A program made the translations under genes and the position numbers. From Cherax quadricarinatus (taxonomy: Eukaryota; Arthropoda; Malacostraca; Decapoda; Parastacidae): a DNA stretch of 64,000 nucleotides. The notes below the pieces were generated by a model, which saw only the letters and a list, made by a program, of their open reading frames with translations, made no database searches and was not told the DNA's origin. The DNA lies in the NCBI RefSeq assembly GCF_038502225.1, contig NC_091369.1, forward strand, positions 18,983,943-19,047,942, given 5' to 3'. Shown piece after piece: positions 51,968 through 63,964 of the stretch. How positions within the stretch are numbered: position 1 is the first letter of the stretch; each line of letters begins with the position of its first letter.

Positions 51968-53390
51968 GTTCTGAAGTAGATCAGAAGACACAATCAGGAG
52001 TAGATCAGAAGACACAATCAGGAGTAGATCAGAAGACACAATCAGGAGTAGATCAGAAGACACAATCAGGAGTAGATCAGAAGACACAATCAGTAGTAGA
52101 TCAGAAGACACAATCAGGAGTAGATCAGAAGACACAATCAGGAGTAGATCAGAAGACACAATCAGGAGTAGATCAGAAGACACATTCTGAAGTAGATCAG
52201 AAGACACATTCTGAAGTAGATCAGAAGACACATTCTGAAGTAGATCAGAAGACACATTCTGAAGTAGATCTGAAGACACATTCTGAAGTAGATCAGAAGA
52301 CACATTCTGAAGTAGATCAGAAGACACATTCTGAAGTAGATCTGAAGACACATTCTGAAGTAGATCTGAAGACACATTCTGAAGTAGATCTGAAGACACA
52401 TTCTGAAGTAGATCTGAAGACACATTCTGAAGTAGATCTGAAGACACATTCTGAAGTAGATCAGAAGACACATTCTGAAGTAGATCTGAAGACACATTCT
52501 GAAGTAGATCTGAAGACACATTCTGAAGTAGATCAGAAGACACATTCTGAAGTAGATCTGAAGACACATTCTGAAGTAGATCAGAAGACACATTCTGAAG
52601 TAGATCTGAAGACACATTCTGAAGTAGATCAGAAGACACATTCTGAAGTAGATCAGAAGACACATTCTGAAGTAGATCAGAAGACACATTCTGAAGTAGA
52701 TCTGAAGACACATTCTGAAGTAGATCTGAAGACACATTCTGAAGTAGATCTAAAGACACATTCTGAAGTAGATCTGAAGACACATTCTGAAGTAGATCAG
52801 AAGACACATTCTGAAGTAGATCAGAAGACACATTCTGAAGTAGATCAGAAGACACATTCTGAAGTAGATCAGAAGACACATTCTGAAGTAGATCAGAAGA
52901 CACATTCTGAAGTAGATCAGAAGACACATTCTGAAGTAGATCAGAAGACACATTCTGAAGTAGATCAGAAGACACATTCTGAAGTAGATCAGAAGACACA
53001 TTCTGAAGTAGATCAGAAGACACATTCTGAAGTAGATCAGAAGACACATTCTGAAGTAGATCTGAAGACACATTCTGAAGTAGATCTGAAGACACATTCT
53101 GAAGTAGATCTGAAGACACATTCTGAAGTAGATCTGAAGACACATTCTGAAGTAGATCAGAAGACACATTCTGAAGTAGATCTGAAGACACATTCTGAAG
53201 TAGATCAGAAGACACATTCTGAAGTAGATCTGAAGACACATTCTGAAGTAGATCTGAAGACACATTCTGAAGTAGATCTGAAGTCACATTCTGAAGTAGA
53301 TCTGAAGACACATTCTGAAGTAGATCAGAAGACATATTCTGAAGTAGATCTGAAGACACATTCTGAAGTAGATCAGAAGAGATATGAAAT
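51968..53390. repeat. 24-bp minisatellite, about 59 copies
   Basis: The unit is GAAGTAGATCAGAAGACACA-TTCT, with an A/T polymorphism (GATCAGAAG versus GATCTGAAG). The first nine or so units at the left edge carry the variant end ACACAATCAG. On the minus strand it reads as an 8-residue repeat (SSDLLQNV) over 474 codons, and two other frames are open too, as expected for a unit divisible by 3. The array resumes as a degenerate remnant at 54067-54118 beyond a LINE. Confidence 0.95.
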
Positions 53391-53395
53391 AGATG

Positions 53396-54066
53396 TTTAC
53401 CTGGAGTTTACCTGTAGAGAGTTCCGGGGGTCAACGCCCCCGCGGCCCGGTCTGTGACCAGGCCTCCTGGTGGATCAGAGCCTGATCAACCAGGCTGTTA
53501 CTGCTGGCTGCACGCAAACCAACGTACGAGCCACAGCTCGGCTGGTCAGGTACCGACTTTAGGTGCTTGTCCAGTGCCAGTTTGAAGACTGCCAGGGGTC
53601 TATTGGTAATCTCCCTTATGTATGCTGGGAGGCAGTTGAACAGTTTCGGGCCCCTCACACTTATTGTATGGTCTCTTAACGTGCTAGTGACACCCCTGCT
53701 TTTCATTGGGGGGATGTTGCATCGTCTGCCAAGTCTTTTGCTTTCGTAGTGAGTGATTTTCGTGTGCAAGTTCGGTACTAGTCCCTCTAGGATTTTCCAG
53801 GTGTATATAATCATGTATCTCTCCCTCCTGCGTTCCAGGGAATACAGGTTCAGGAACCTCAAGCGCTCCCAGTAATTGAGGTGTTTTATCTCCGTTATGC
53901 GCGCCGTGAAGGTTCTCTGTACATTTTCTAGGTCAGCAATTTCACCTGCCTTGAAAGGTGCTGTTAGTGTGCAGCAATATTACAGCCTAGATAGAACAAG
54001 TGACCTGAAGAGAGTCATCATGGCTTTGGCATCCCTAGTTTTGAAGGTTCTCATTATCCATCCTGT
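53396..54066 (-). pseudogene. LINE family J fragment, copy H, inserted in the 24-bp array edge
   Basis: The 3' end is at 53396 (TTTACCTGGAGTTTACCTG on the plus strand). The C-terminal 143 codons are open (53862-53431, RFLNLYSLERRRERYMI to TGPRGR). The 5' truncation point is at GWIMRTFKT (54066). Satellite-like sequence lies on both sides, so this insertion is younger than at least the outer part of the array. Confidence 0.9.
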
Positions 54067-54118
54067 GAAGAGACATTCTGAAGTAGACCTGAAGGGATTT
54101 TGAAGTAGTTCTGAATAA

Positions 54119-57100
54119 ACATTCTGTTCCTAGCAATGGTTCACTAAGTTCCAGAGTAAGTGATAGTAGGTGATAACACTGTTCCTAGCAATGGTTCACT
54201 AAGTTCCAGAGTAAGTGATGGTAGGTGAGAACACTGTTCCTAGCAATGGTTCACTAAGTTCCAGAGTAAGTGATAGTAGGTGAGAACACTGTTCCTAGCA
54301 ATGGTTCACTAAGTTCCAGAGTAAGTGATGGTAGGTGAGAACACTGTTCCTAGCAATGGTTCACTAAGTTCCAGAGTAAGTGATAGTAGGTGAGAACACT
54401 GTTCCTAGCAATGGTTCACTAAGTTCCAGAGTAAGTGATAGTAGGTGAGAACACTGTTCCTAGCAATGGTTCACTAAGTTCCAGAGTAAGTGATAGTAGG
54501 TGAGAACACTGTTCCTAGCAATGGTTCACTAAGTTCCAGAGTAAGTGATGGTAGGTGAGAACACTGTTCCTAGCAATGGTTCACTAAGTTCCAGAGTAAG
54601 TGATGGTAGGTGATAACACTGTTCCTAGCAATGGTTCACTAAGTTCCAGAGTAAGTGATAGTAGGTGAGAACACTGTTCCTAGCAATGGTTCACTAAGTT
54701 CCAGAGTAAGTGATAGTAGGTGAGAACACTGTTCCTAGCAATGGTTCACTAAGTTCCAGAGTAAGTGATAGTAGGTGAGAACACTGTTCCTAGCAATGGT
54801 TCACTAAGTTCCAGAGTAAGTGATGGTAGGTGAGAACACTGAGCCTAGCAATGGTTCACTAAGTTCCAGAGTAAGTGATAGTAGGTGAGAACACTGTTCC
54901 TAGCAATGGTTCACTAAGTTCCAGAGTAAGTGATAGTAGGTGAGAACACTGTTCCTAGCAATGGTTCACTAAGTTCCAGAGTAAGTGATAGTAGGTGAGA
55001 ACACTGTTCCTAGCAATGGTTCACTAAGTTCCAGAGTAAGTGATGGTAGGTGAGAACACTGTTCCTAGCAATGGTTCACTAAGTTCCAGAGTAAGTGATA
55101 GTAGGTGAGAACACTGTTCCTAGCAATGGTTCACTAAGTTCCAGAGTAAGTGATGGTAGGTGAGAACACTGTTCCTAGCAATGGTTCACTAAGTTCCAGA
55201 GTAAGTGATAGTAGGTGAGAACACTGTTCCTAGCAATGGTTCACTAAGTTCCAGAGTAAGTGATAGTAGGTGAGAACACTGTTCCTAGCAATGGTTCACT
55301 AAGTTCCAGAGTAAGTGATAGTAGGTGAGAACACTGTTCCTAGCAATGGTTCACTAAGTTCCAGAGTAAGTGATAGTAGGTGAGAACACTGTTCCTAGCA
55401 ATGGTTCACTAAGTTCCAGAGTAAGTGATAGTAGGTGAGAACACTGTTCCTAGCAATGGTTCACTAAGTTCCAGAGTAAGTGATAGTAGGTGAGAACACT
55501 GTTCCTAGCAATGGTTCACTAAGTTCCAGAGTAAGTGATAGTAGGTGAGAACACTGTTCCTAGCAATGGTTCACTAAGTTCCAGAGTAAGTGATAGTAGG
55601 TGAGAACACTGTTCCTAGCAATGGTTCACTAAGTTCCAGAGTAAGTGATAGTAGGTGAGAACACTGTTCCTAGCAATGGTTCACTAAGTTCCAGAGTAAG
55701 TGATGGTAGGTGAGAACACTGTTCCTAGCAATGGTTCACTAAGTTCCAGAGTAAGTGATAGTAGGTGAGAACACTGTTCCTAGCAATGGTTCACTAAGTT
55801 CCAGAGTAAGTGATAGTAGGTGAGAACACTGTTCCTAGCAATGGTTCACTAAGTTCCAGAGTAAGTGATAGTAGGTGAGAACACTGTTCCTAGCAATGGT
55901 TCACTAAGTTCCAGAGTAAGTGATAGTAGGTGAGAACACTGTTCCTAGCAATGGTTCACTAAGTTCCAGAGTAAGTGATAGTAGGTGAGAACACTGTTCC
56001 TAGCAATGGTTCACTAAGTTCCAGAGTAAGTGATGGTAGGTGAGAACACTGTTCCTAGCAATGGTTCACTAAGTTCCAGAGTAAGTGATGGTAGGTGAGA
56101 ACACTGTTCCTAGCAATGGTTCACTAAGTTCCAGAGTAAGTGATAGTAGGTGAGAACACTGTTCCTAGCAATGGTTCACTAAGTTCCAGAGTAAGTGATG
56201 GTAGGTGAGAACACTGTTCCTAGCAATGGTTCACTAAGTTCCAGAGTAAGTGATAGTAGGTGAGAACACTGTTCCTAGCAATGGTTCACTAAGTTCCAGA
56301 GTAAGTGATAGTAGGTGAGAACACTGTTCCTAGCAATGGTTCACTAAGTTCCAGAGTAAGTGATGGTAGGTGAGAACACTGTTCCTAGCAATGGTTCACT
56401 AAGTTCCAGAGTAAGTGATGGTAGGTAAGAACACTGTTCCTAGCAATGGTTCACTAAGTTCCAGAGTAAGTGATGGTAGGTGATAACACTGTTCCTAGCA
56501 ATGGTTCACTAAGTTCCAGAGTAAGTGATAGTAGGTGAGAACACTGTTCCTAGCAATTGTTCACACTGTTCCTAGCAATGGTTCACTAAGTTCCAGAGTA
56601 AGTGATGGTAGGTGAGAACACTGTTCCTAGCAATGGTTCACTAAGTTCCAGAGTAAGTGATGGTAGGTGAGAACACTGTTCCTAGCAATGGTTCACTAAG
56701 TTCCAGAGTAAGTGATAGTAGGTGAGAACACTGTTCCTAGCAATGGTTCACTAAGTTCCAGAGTAAGTGATAGTAGGTGATAACACTGTTCCTAGCAATG
56801 GTTCACTAAGTTCCAGAGTAAGTGATGGTAGGTGAGAACACTGTTCCTAGCAATGGTTCACTAAGTTCCAGAGTAAGTGATAGTAGGTGAGAACACTGTT
56901 CCTAGCAATGGTTCACTAAGTTCCAGAGTAAGTGATAGTAGGTGAGAACACTGTTCCTAGCAATGGTTCACTAAGTTCCAGAGTAAGTGATAGTAGGTGA
57001 GAACACTGTTCCTAGCAATGGTTCACTAAGTTCCAGAGTAAGTGATGGTAGGTGAGAACACTGTTCCTAGCAATGGTTCACTAAGTTCCAGAGTAAGTGA

Positions 57101-59800
57101 TGGTAGGTGAGAACACTGTTCCTAGCAATGGTTCACTAAGTTCCAGAGTAAGTGATAGTAGGTGAGAACACTGTTCCTAGCAATGGTTCACTAAGTTCCA
57201 GAGTAAGTGATAGTAGGTGATAACACTGTTCCTAGCAATGGTTCACTAAGTTCCAGAGTAAGTGATGGTAGGTGAGAACACTGTTCCTAGCAATGGTTCA
57301 CTAAGTTCCAGAGTAAGTGATAGTAGGTGAGAACACTGTTCCTAGCAATGGTTCACTAAGTTCCAGAGTAAGTGATAGTAGGTGAGAACACTGTTCCTAG
57401 CAATGGTTCACTAAGTTCCAGAGTAAGTGATCCAGAGTAGGTGAGAACACTGTTCCTAGCAATGGTTCACTAAGTTCCAGAGTAAGTGATGGTAGGTGAG
57501 AACACTGTTCCTAGCAATGGTTCACTAAGTTCCTAACACTGTTCCTAGCAAGTTCACTAAGTTGTAATGATGGTAGGTGAGAACACTGTTCCTAGCAATG
57601 GTTCACTAAGTTCCAGAGCAAGTGATAGTAGGTGAGAACACTGTTCCTAGCAATGGTTCACTAAGTTCCAGAGCAAGTGATAGTAGGTGAGAACACTGTT
57701 CCTAGCAATGGTTCACTAAGTTCCAGAGTGAGAACAAGTGATCCAGAGTAGTGTGAGGTGAACACTGTTCCTAGCAATGGTTCACTAAGTTCCAGAGTAA
57801 GTGATGGTAGGTGAGAACACTGTTCCTAGCAATGGTTCACTAAGTTCCAGAGTAAGTGATAGTAGGTGAGAACACTGTTCCTAGCAATGGTTCACTAAGT
57901 TCCAGAGTAAGTGATAGTAGGTGAGAACACTGTTCCTAGCAATGGTTCACTAAGTTCCAGAGTAAGTGATGGTAGGTGAGAACACTGTTCCTAGCAATGG
58001 TTCACTAAGTTCCAGAGTAAGTGATAGTAGGTGAGAACACTGTTCCTAGCAATGGTTCACTAAGTTCCAGAGTAAGTGATAGTAGGTGAGAACACTGTTC
58101 CTAGCAATGGTTCACTAAGTTCCAGAGTAAGTGATGGTAGGTGAGAACACTGTTCCTAGCAATGGTTCACTAAGTTCCAGAGTAAGTGATAGTAGGTGAG
58201 AACACTGTTCCTAGCAATGGTTCACTAAGTTCCAGAGTAAGTGATGGTAGGTGAGAACACTGTTCCTAGCAATGGTTCACTAAGTTCCAGAGTAAGTGAT
58301 AGTAGGTGAGAACACTGTTCCTAGCAATGGTTCACTAAGTTCCAGAGTAAGTGATAGTAGGTGAGAACACTGTTCCTAGCAATGGTTCACTAAGTTCCAG
58401 AGCAAGTGATAGTAGGTGAGAACACTGTTCCTAGCAATGGTTCACTAAGTTCCAGAGCAAGTGATAGTAGGTGAGAACACTGTTCCTAGCAATGGTTCAC
58501 TAAGTTCCAGAGCAAGTGATAGTAGAACACTGTAGCAATGGTTCACTAAGTTCCAGAGTAAGTGATGGTAGGTGATAACACTGTTCCTAGCAATGGTTCA
58601 CTAAGTTCCAGAGTAAGTGATGGTAGGTGAGAACACTGTTCCTAGCAATGGTTCACTAAGTTCCAGAGTAAGTGATAGTAGGTGAGAACACTGTTCCTAG
58701 CAATGGTTCACTAAGTTCCAGAGTAAGTGATAGTAGGTGAGAACACTGTTCCTAGCAATGGTTCACTAAGTTCCAGAGTAAGTGATAGTAGGTGAGAACA
58801 CTGTTCCTAGCAATGGTTCACTAAGTTCCAGAGTAAGTGATAGTAGGTGAGAACACTGTTCCTAGCAATGGTTCACTAAGTTCCAGAGTAAGTGATGGTA
58901 GGTGAGAACACTGTTCCTAGCAATGGTTCACTAAGTTCCAGAGTAAGTGATGGTAGGTGAGAACACTGAGCCTAGCAATGGTTCACTAAGTTCCAGAGTA
59001 AGTGATAGTAGGTGAGAACACTGTTCCTAGCAATGGTTCACTAAGTTCCAGAGTAAGTGATAGTAGGTGAGAACACTGTTCCTAGCAATGGTTCACTAAG
59101 TTCCAGAGTAAGTGATGGTAGGTGAGAACACTGTTCCTAGCAATGGTTCACTAAGTTCCAGAGTAAGTGATAGTAGGTGAGAACACTGTTCCTAGCAATG
59201 GTTCACTAAGTTCCAGAGTAAGTGATAGTAGGTGAGAACACTGTTCCTAGCAATGGTTCACTAAGTTCCAGAGTAAGTGATAGTAGGTGAGAACACTGTT
59301 CCTAGCAATGGTTCACTAAGTTCCAGAGTAAGTGATGGTAGGTGAGAACACTGTTCCTAGCAATGGTTCACTAAGTTCCAGAGTAAGTGATAGTAGGTGA
59401 GAACACTGAGCCTAGCAATGGTTCACTAAGTTCCAGAGTAAGTGATAGTAGGTGAGAACACTGAGCCTAGCAATGGTTCACTAAGTTCCAGAGTAAGTGA
59501 TGGTAGGTGAGAACACTGTTCCTAGCAATGGTTCACTAAGTTCCAGAGTAAGTGATGGTAGGTGAGAACACTGTTCCTAGCAATGGTTCACTAAGTTCCA
59601 GAGTAAGTGATAGTAGGTGAGAACACTGTTCCTAGCAATGGTTCACTAAGTTCCAGAGTAAGTGATAGTAGGTGAGAACACTGAGCCTAGCAATGGTTCA
59701 CTAAGTTCCAGAGTAAGTGATGATAGGTGAGAACACTGTTCCTAGCAATGGTTCACTAAGTTCCAGAGTAAGTGATAGTAGGTGAGAACACTGTGGCTGG
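54119..59800. repeat. 55-bp minisatellite, about 103 copies (5.7 kb)
   Basis: The unit is CACTGTTCCTAGCAATGGTT-CACTAAGTTCCAGAGTAAGT-GATAGTAGGTGAGAA. Main variants are GATAG/GATGG, GAGAAC/GATAAC and TGTTCC/TGAGCC. A pattern of eight units (440 bp) is repeated at 56606-57045 and 57046 onward. Irregular units with internal deletions cluster at 56550-56575, 57425-57770 and 58520-58550. A decayed last unit reaches about 59850. There is no long open frame. Confidence 0.97.
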
Positions 59801-59849
59801 CAATGTGCTGCTCTCTCACATGTTTTTAATGGCTCATTAAGTTCCAGAA

Positions 59850-60069
59850 AATTGAAAAAATTTTTGAAACTTTTTTTTTTCAATATTTCTCATTTTTTTT
59901 TACAGTTCCTTTCCACTGAAATTTGTTAATTATTTTCTATGACGAAATATTTGATTTCATGTTCCTATAACCTTATTTTTTAAAGGTGTGGACTGGGAAG
60001 CCAGTGGAAGGCCTCTGTCAGATGACCAAAACCTCCAGTGGATGGTCATCTTTAGACTCAGCCCCTTTC
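59850..60069. other. Spacer with short A/T runs
   Basis: No gene or repeat unit recognised between the 55-bp array and the SINE palindrome. Confidence 0.35.
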
Positions 60070-60745
60070 AGGTTCTTTTATAAAACGTCAACATGACTCA
60101 AGAAATCGTAATGACACGATTGCAAATAAACCATACCCCTGGCCGGGATTGAACCCGCGGTCATAGAGTCTCAAAACTCCAGCCCGTCGCGTTAGCCACT
60201 AGACCAGCTAGCCACAATAAGATTCATCCAACTAGGTATATTTCTACACCATAGGAAAGTTAGCACAGGCACCTCTGTGACCACAAATGCAAGTTTTTAC
60301 AGACGAATCTCCAGCTAGCGTGGCCGTGACGAACTCTAGCTCAAGTCCCTTCACGGCCGGGGGTATGGTTTATTTGCAATCGTGTCATGTCTAGTGGCTA
60401 ACGCGACGGGCTGGAGTTTTGAGACTCTATGACCGCGGGTTCAATCCCGGCCGGGGGTATGGTTTATTTGCAATCGTGTCATTACGATTTCTTGAGTCAT
60501 GTTGACGGCAGTGAAGGGACTTGAGCTAGAGTTCGTCACGGCCACGCTAGCTGGAGATTCGTCTGTAAAAACTTGCATTTGTGGTCACAGAGGTGCCTGT
60601 GCTAACTTTCCTATGGTGTAGAAATATACCTAGTTGGATGAATCTTATTGTGGCTAGCTGGTCTAGTGGCTAGCGCGACGGGCTGGAGTTTTGAGACTCT
60701 ATGACCGCGGGTTCAATCCCGGCCGGGGGTATGGTTTCTTTTATA
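60070..60745. mobile_element. tRNA-headed SINE family in an inverted and tandem arrangement
   Basis: The motif GCGACGGGCTGGAGTTTTGA followed by B box GGGTTCAATCCC occurs once in reverse (about 60130-60215) and twice forward (about 60400-60460 and 60670-60735). Between heads, a body including GTGCCTGTGCTAACTTTCC and CACGGCCACGCTAGCTGGAG is present in both orientations. The outer arms, about 250 bp each, are almost perfectly complementary around a loop of about 160 bp. The same head occurs in the insertion at 25140-25750. Confidence 0.8.
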
Positions 60746-61080
60746 AAGAAAGTTCGTTTTGAAGTTTTCATAGAATTGACAAACTGGCACTTGCCAAACC
60801 CAAGTGCCGTAAAAAATATTACTTCCAGTTAAGATCCACCAACACCTGAGTGGTTGAAGCCGACCAGAAGAGTCATTCTCTAGCCAATTTGTTATTAAAA
60901 TACTTAAGTCATTTACAAGAAGCAGTCATAACAGTCATAAATATATTTAACGTGTTTTAACGGCAACTAAAATTTCTTTATTTCCTACATAAAACTGACA
61001 GATGAGCATCTACAAACATGAACCTCTGTTCTGGACGACTCACGAGGCAACTTTTTTGAAGGCTGGAAGCTCCGCTACGG
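60746..61080. other. Spacer before the 33-bp array
   Basis: No gene recognised. The final 60 bp (CACGAGGCAACTTTTTTGAA) form the non-repetitive end of the long minus-strand frame that crosses the array, but show no similarity to any protein I know. Confidence 0.35.
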
Positions 61081-61084
61081 AAAG

Positions 61085-63456
61085 TTCTGCCAGGAATGTG
61101 AGCACTTCCAGGATACTGGAACCACAGTAGTAATACACTTCCAGGATGCTGGAACCACAATAGTAATGCACTTCCAGGATACTGGAACCACAGCAGTAAT
61201 GCGCTTGCAAGATGCTGGAACCAAAATAGTTATGCACTTCCAGGATGCTGGAACCACAATAGTAATGCACTTCCAGGATGCTGGAACCACAGTAGTAATG
61301 CACTTCCAGGATGCTGGAACCACAATTGTAATGCACTTCCAAGATGCTGGAGCCACAATAGTAATGCACTTCCTGGATGCTGGAACCACAATAGTAACGC
61401 ACTTCCAGGATCCTGGAACTACAATAGCAATTCACTTCCAGGATGCTGGAACCACAATAGCAATGCACTTCCAGGATGCTGGAGCCCCAATAGTAATTCA
61501 CTTCCAGGATGCTGAAACTACAATAGTAATGCACTTCCAGGATGCTGGAACCACAGTAGTAATGCACTTCCCGGATGATGGAACCACAATAGTAATGCAC
61601 TTCCAGGATGCTGGAACCACAGCAGTAATGCGCTTCCAAGATGCTGGAACCACAATAGTAATGCACTTCCAGGATGTTGGAACCACAATAGTAATGCACT
61701 TCCAGGATGCTGAAACCACAATAGTTATGCACTTCCAGGATGCTGGAAACACAGTAGTAATGCACTTCCAGGATGCTGGAACCACAGTTGTAATGCACTT
61801 CCAAGATGCTGGAACCGCAATAGCAATGCACTTCCTGGATGCTGGAACCACAATAGTAATGCACTTCAAAGATGTTGGAACTGCAATAGTAATGCACTTC
61901 CAGGATGCTGGAACCACAATAGTAATGCACTTCCAGGATGCTGGAACTACAATAGCTATTCACTTCCAGGATGCTGGAACCACAATAGCAATGCACTTCC
62001 AGGATGCTGGAGCCACAATAGTAATGCACTTCCAGGATGCTGGAATTACAATAGTAATGCACTTCCGGGATACTGGAGCCGCAATAGTAATGCACTTCCA
62101 GGATGCTGGAACCACAATAGTAATGCACTTCCAGGATGCTGGAACCCCAATAGTAATGCACTTCCAGGATGCTGGAACCACAATAGTAATCCACTTCCAG
62201 GATGCTGGAACTACAATAGCTATTCACTTCCAGGATGCTGGAACCACAATAGCAATGCACTTCCAGGATGCTGGAGCCACAATAGTAATGCACTTCCTGG
62301 ATGCTGGAATTACAATAGTAATGCACTTCCGGGATACTGGAGCCGCAATAGTAATGCACTTCCAGGATGCTGGAACCACAGTAGTAATGCACTTCCAGGA
62401 TGCTGGAACCCCAATAGTAATGCACTTCCAGGATGCTGGAACCACAATAGTAATGCACTTCCAGGATGCTGGAGCCACAATAGTAATGCTCTTCCAGGAT
62501 GCTGGAACCACAAAAGCAATGCACTGCCAGGATGCTGGAGCCACAATAGTAATGCACTTCCAGGATGCTGGAATTACAATTGTAATGCACTTCCAGGATG
62601 CTGGAACCACAATAGCAATGCACTTTCAGGATGCTGGAGCCACAATGGTAATGCACTTCCATAATGCTGGAACCACAATAGTAATGCACTTCCAGGATGC
62701 TGGAACCACAATAGTAATGCACTTCCAGGATGCTGGAACCCCAATAGTAATGCACTTCCAGGATGCTGGAACCACAATAGTAATGCACTTCCAGGATGCT
62801 GGAGCCACAATAGTAATGCTCTTCCAGGATGCTGGAACCACAAAAGCAATGCACTGCCAGGATGCTGGAGCCACAATAGTAATGCACTTCCAGGATGCTG
62901 GAACCATAATAATAATGCACTTCCAGGATGCTGGAACCACAATAGCAATGCACTTCCAGGATGCTGGAACCACAATAGTAATGCACTTCCAGGATGCTGG
63001 AACCACAATAGTAATGCACTTCCAGGATGCTGGAACCACAATAGTAATGCACTTCCAGGATGCTGGAACGACAATAATAATGCACTTCCAGGATGCTGGA
63101 ACCACAATAGTAATGCACTTCCAGGATGCTGGAACCACAATAGTAATGCACTTCCAGGATGCTGGAACGACAATAATAATGCACTTCCAGGATGCTGGAA
63201 CCACAATAGTAATGCACTTCCAGGATGCTGGAACCACAATAGTAATGCACTTCCAGGATGCTGGAACCACAATAGTAATGCACTTCCAGGATGCTGGAAC
63301 CACAATAATAATGCACTTCCAGGATGCTGGAACCACAATAGTAATGCACTTCCAGGATGCTGGAACCACAATAGTAATGCACTTCCAGGATGCTGGAACC
63401 ACAATAGTAATGCACTTCCAGGATGCTGGAACCACAATAGTAATGCACTTCCAGGA
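61085..63456. repeat. 33-bp minisatellite, about 72 copies, open on both strands
   Basis: The unit is CCAGGATGCTGGAACCACAA-TAGTAATGCACTT. Frames on both strands stay open: plus 61166-63502 (778 codons, repeat MHFQDAGTTIV) and minus 63475-61040 (811 codons, repeat LEVHYYCGSSI), with partial frames in the other two minus phases. Higher-order copies are visible: a GGAATTAC-containing variant recurs at 62042, 62306 and 62570 (264 bp, 8 units) and an AAAAGCAATGCACTGCC variant at intervals of 330 bp. I do not annotate these frames as genes because several frames are equally open and none has a non-repeat domain. Confidence 0.95.
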
Positions 63457-63479
63457 ACTCAGTGACAAAATTCATTCTC

Positions 63480-63904
63480 CAGAAACTGATCTGACTTTAT
63501 GATTCCAATTTTTTATTAATAATTTCAGTAAAATTATAAATTATCAAGTCTACGGAATAATCTTAAGCGGAATTATCCAGCTTATGGAACGTAGCGTTGT
63601 TAATATTTTGAAACAGATCATTGTCACTGTTAATAACACTAGAAAATGATACTTATGAAGTCCAATAACAAGGCCAACCTTGCGCTCTGGAACAAACCTT
63701 CTTACCACTAAAAATTTCAATCCAGTCTGAAGAGGCATTCTCCAGTAATCCCACGGAATACAGATATTCAGTTTTTCTTTCATTATTTCACAACTTTAAT
63801 TTTTTTCCCAAACTCAAACGAAATTTCATTAGGTAATTAAATGTTTTAATGAAGAAGTAAAAATTCTGGCGACACCTTAATTAACAGAGCCATTTCTGGA
63901 ATAC

Positions 63905-63964
<60 letters not shown>

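Noticed and set aside
51935..53359. 474-codon minus-strand frame with an 8-residue repeat
   Set aside because: The 24-bp unit keeps several frames open at once; the peptide has no non-repeat domain and no signal or splice evidence.
60130..60215. tRNA gene cluster
   Set aside because: Three tRNA-like heads share a SINE body in both orientations, and the same head is found in the insertion at 25140-25750.
43222..63456. CRISPR array
   Set aside because: All arrays are contiguous tandem repeats with no unique spacers of regular length, no cas genes, and the genome is eukaryotic.
63550..63783. 77-codon minus-strand frame near the right edge
   Set aside because: No recognisable domain; it could be a decayed mobile element or chance, so it is only mentioned with the edge region.
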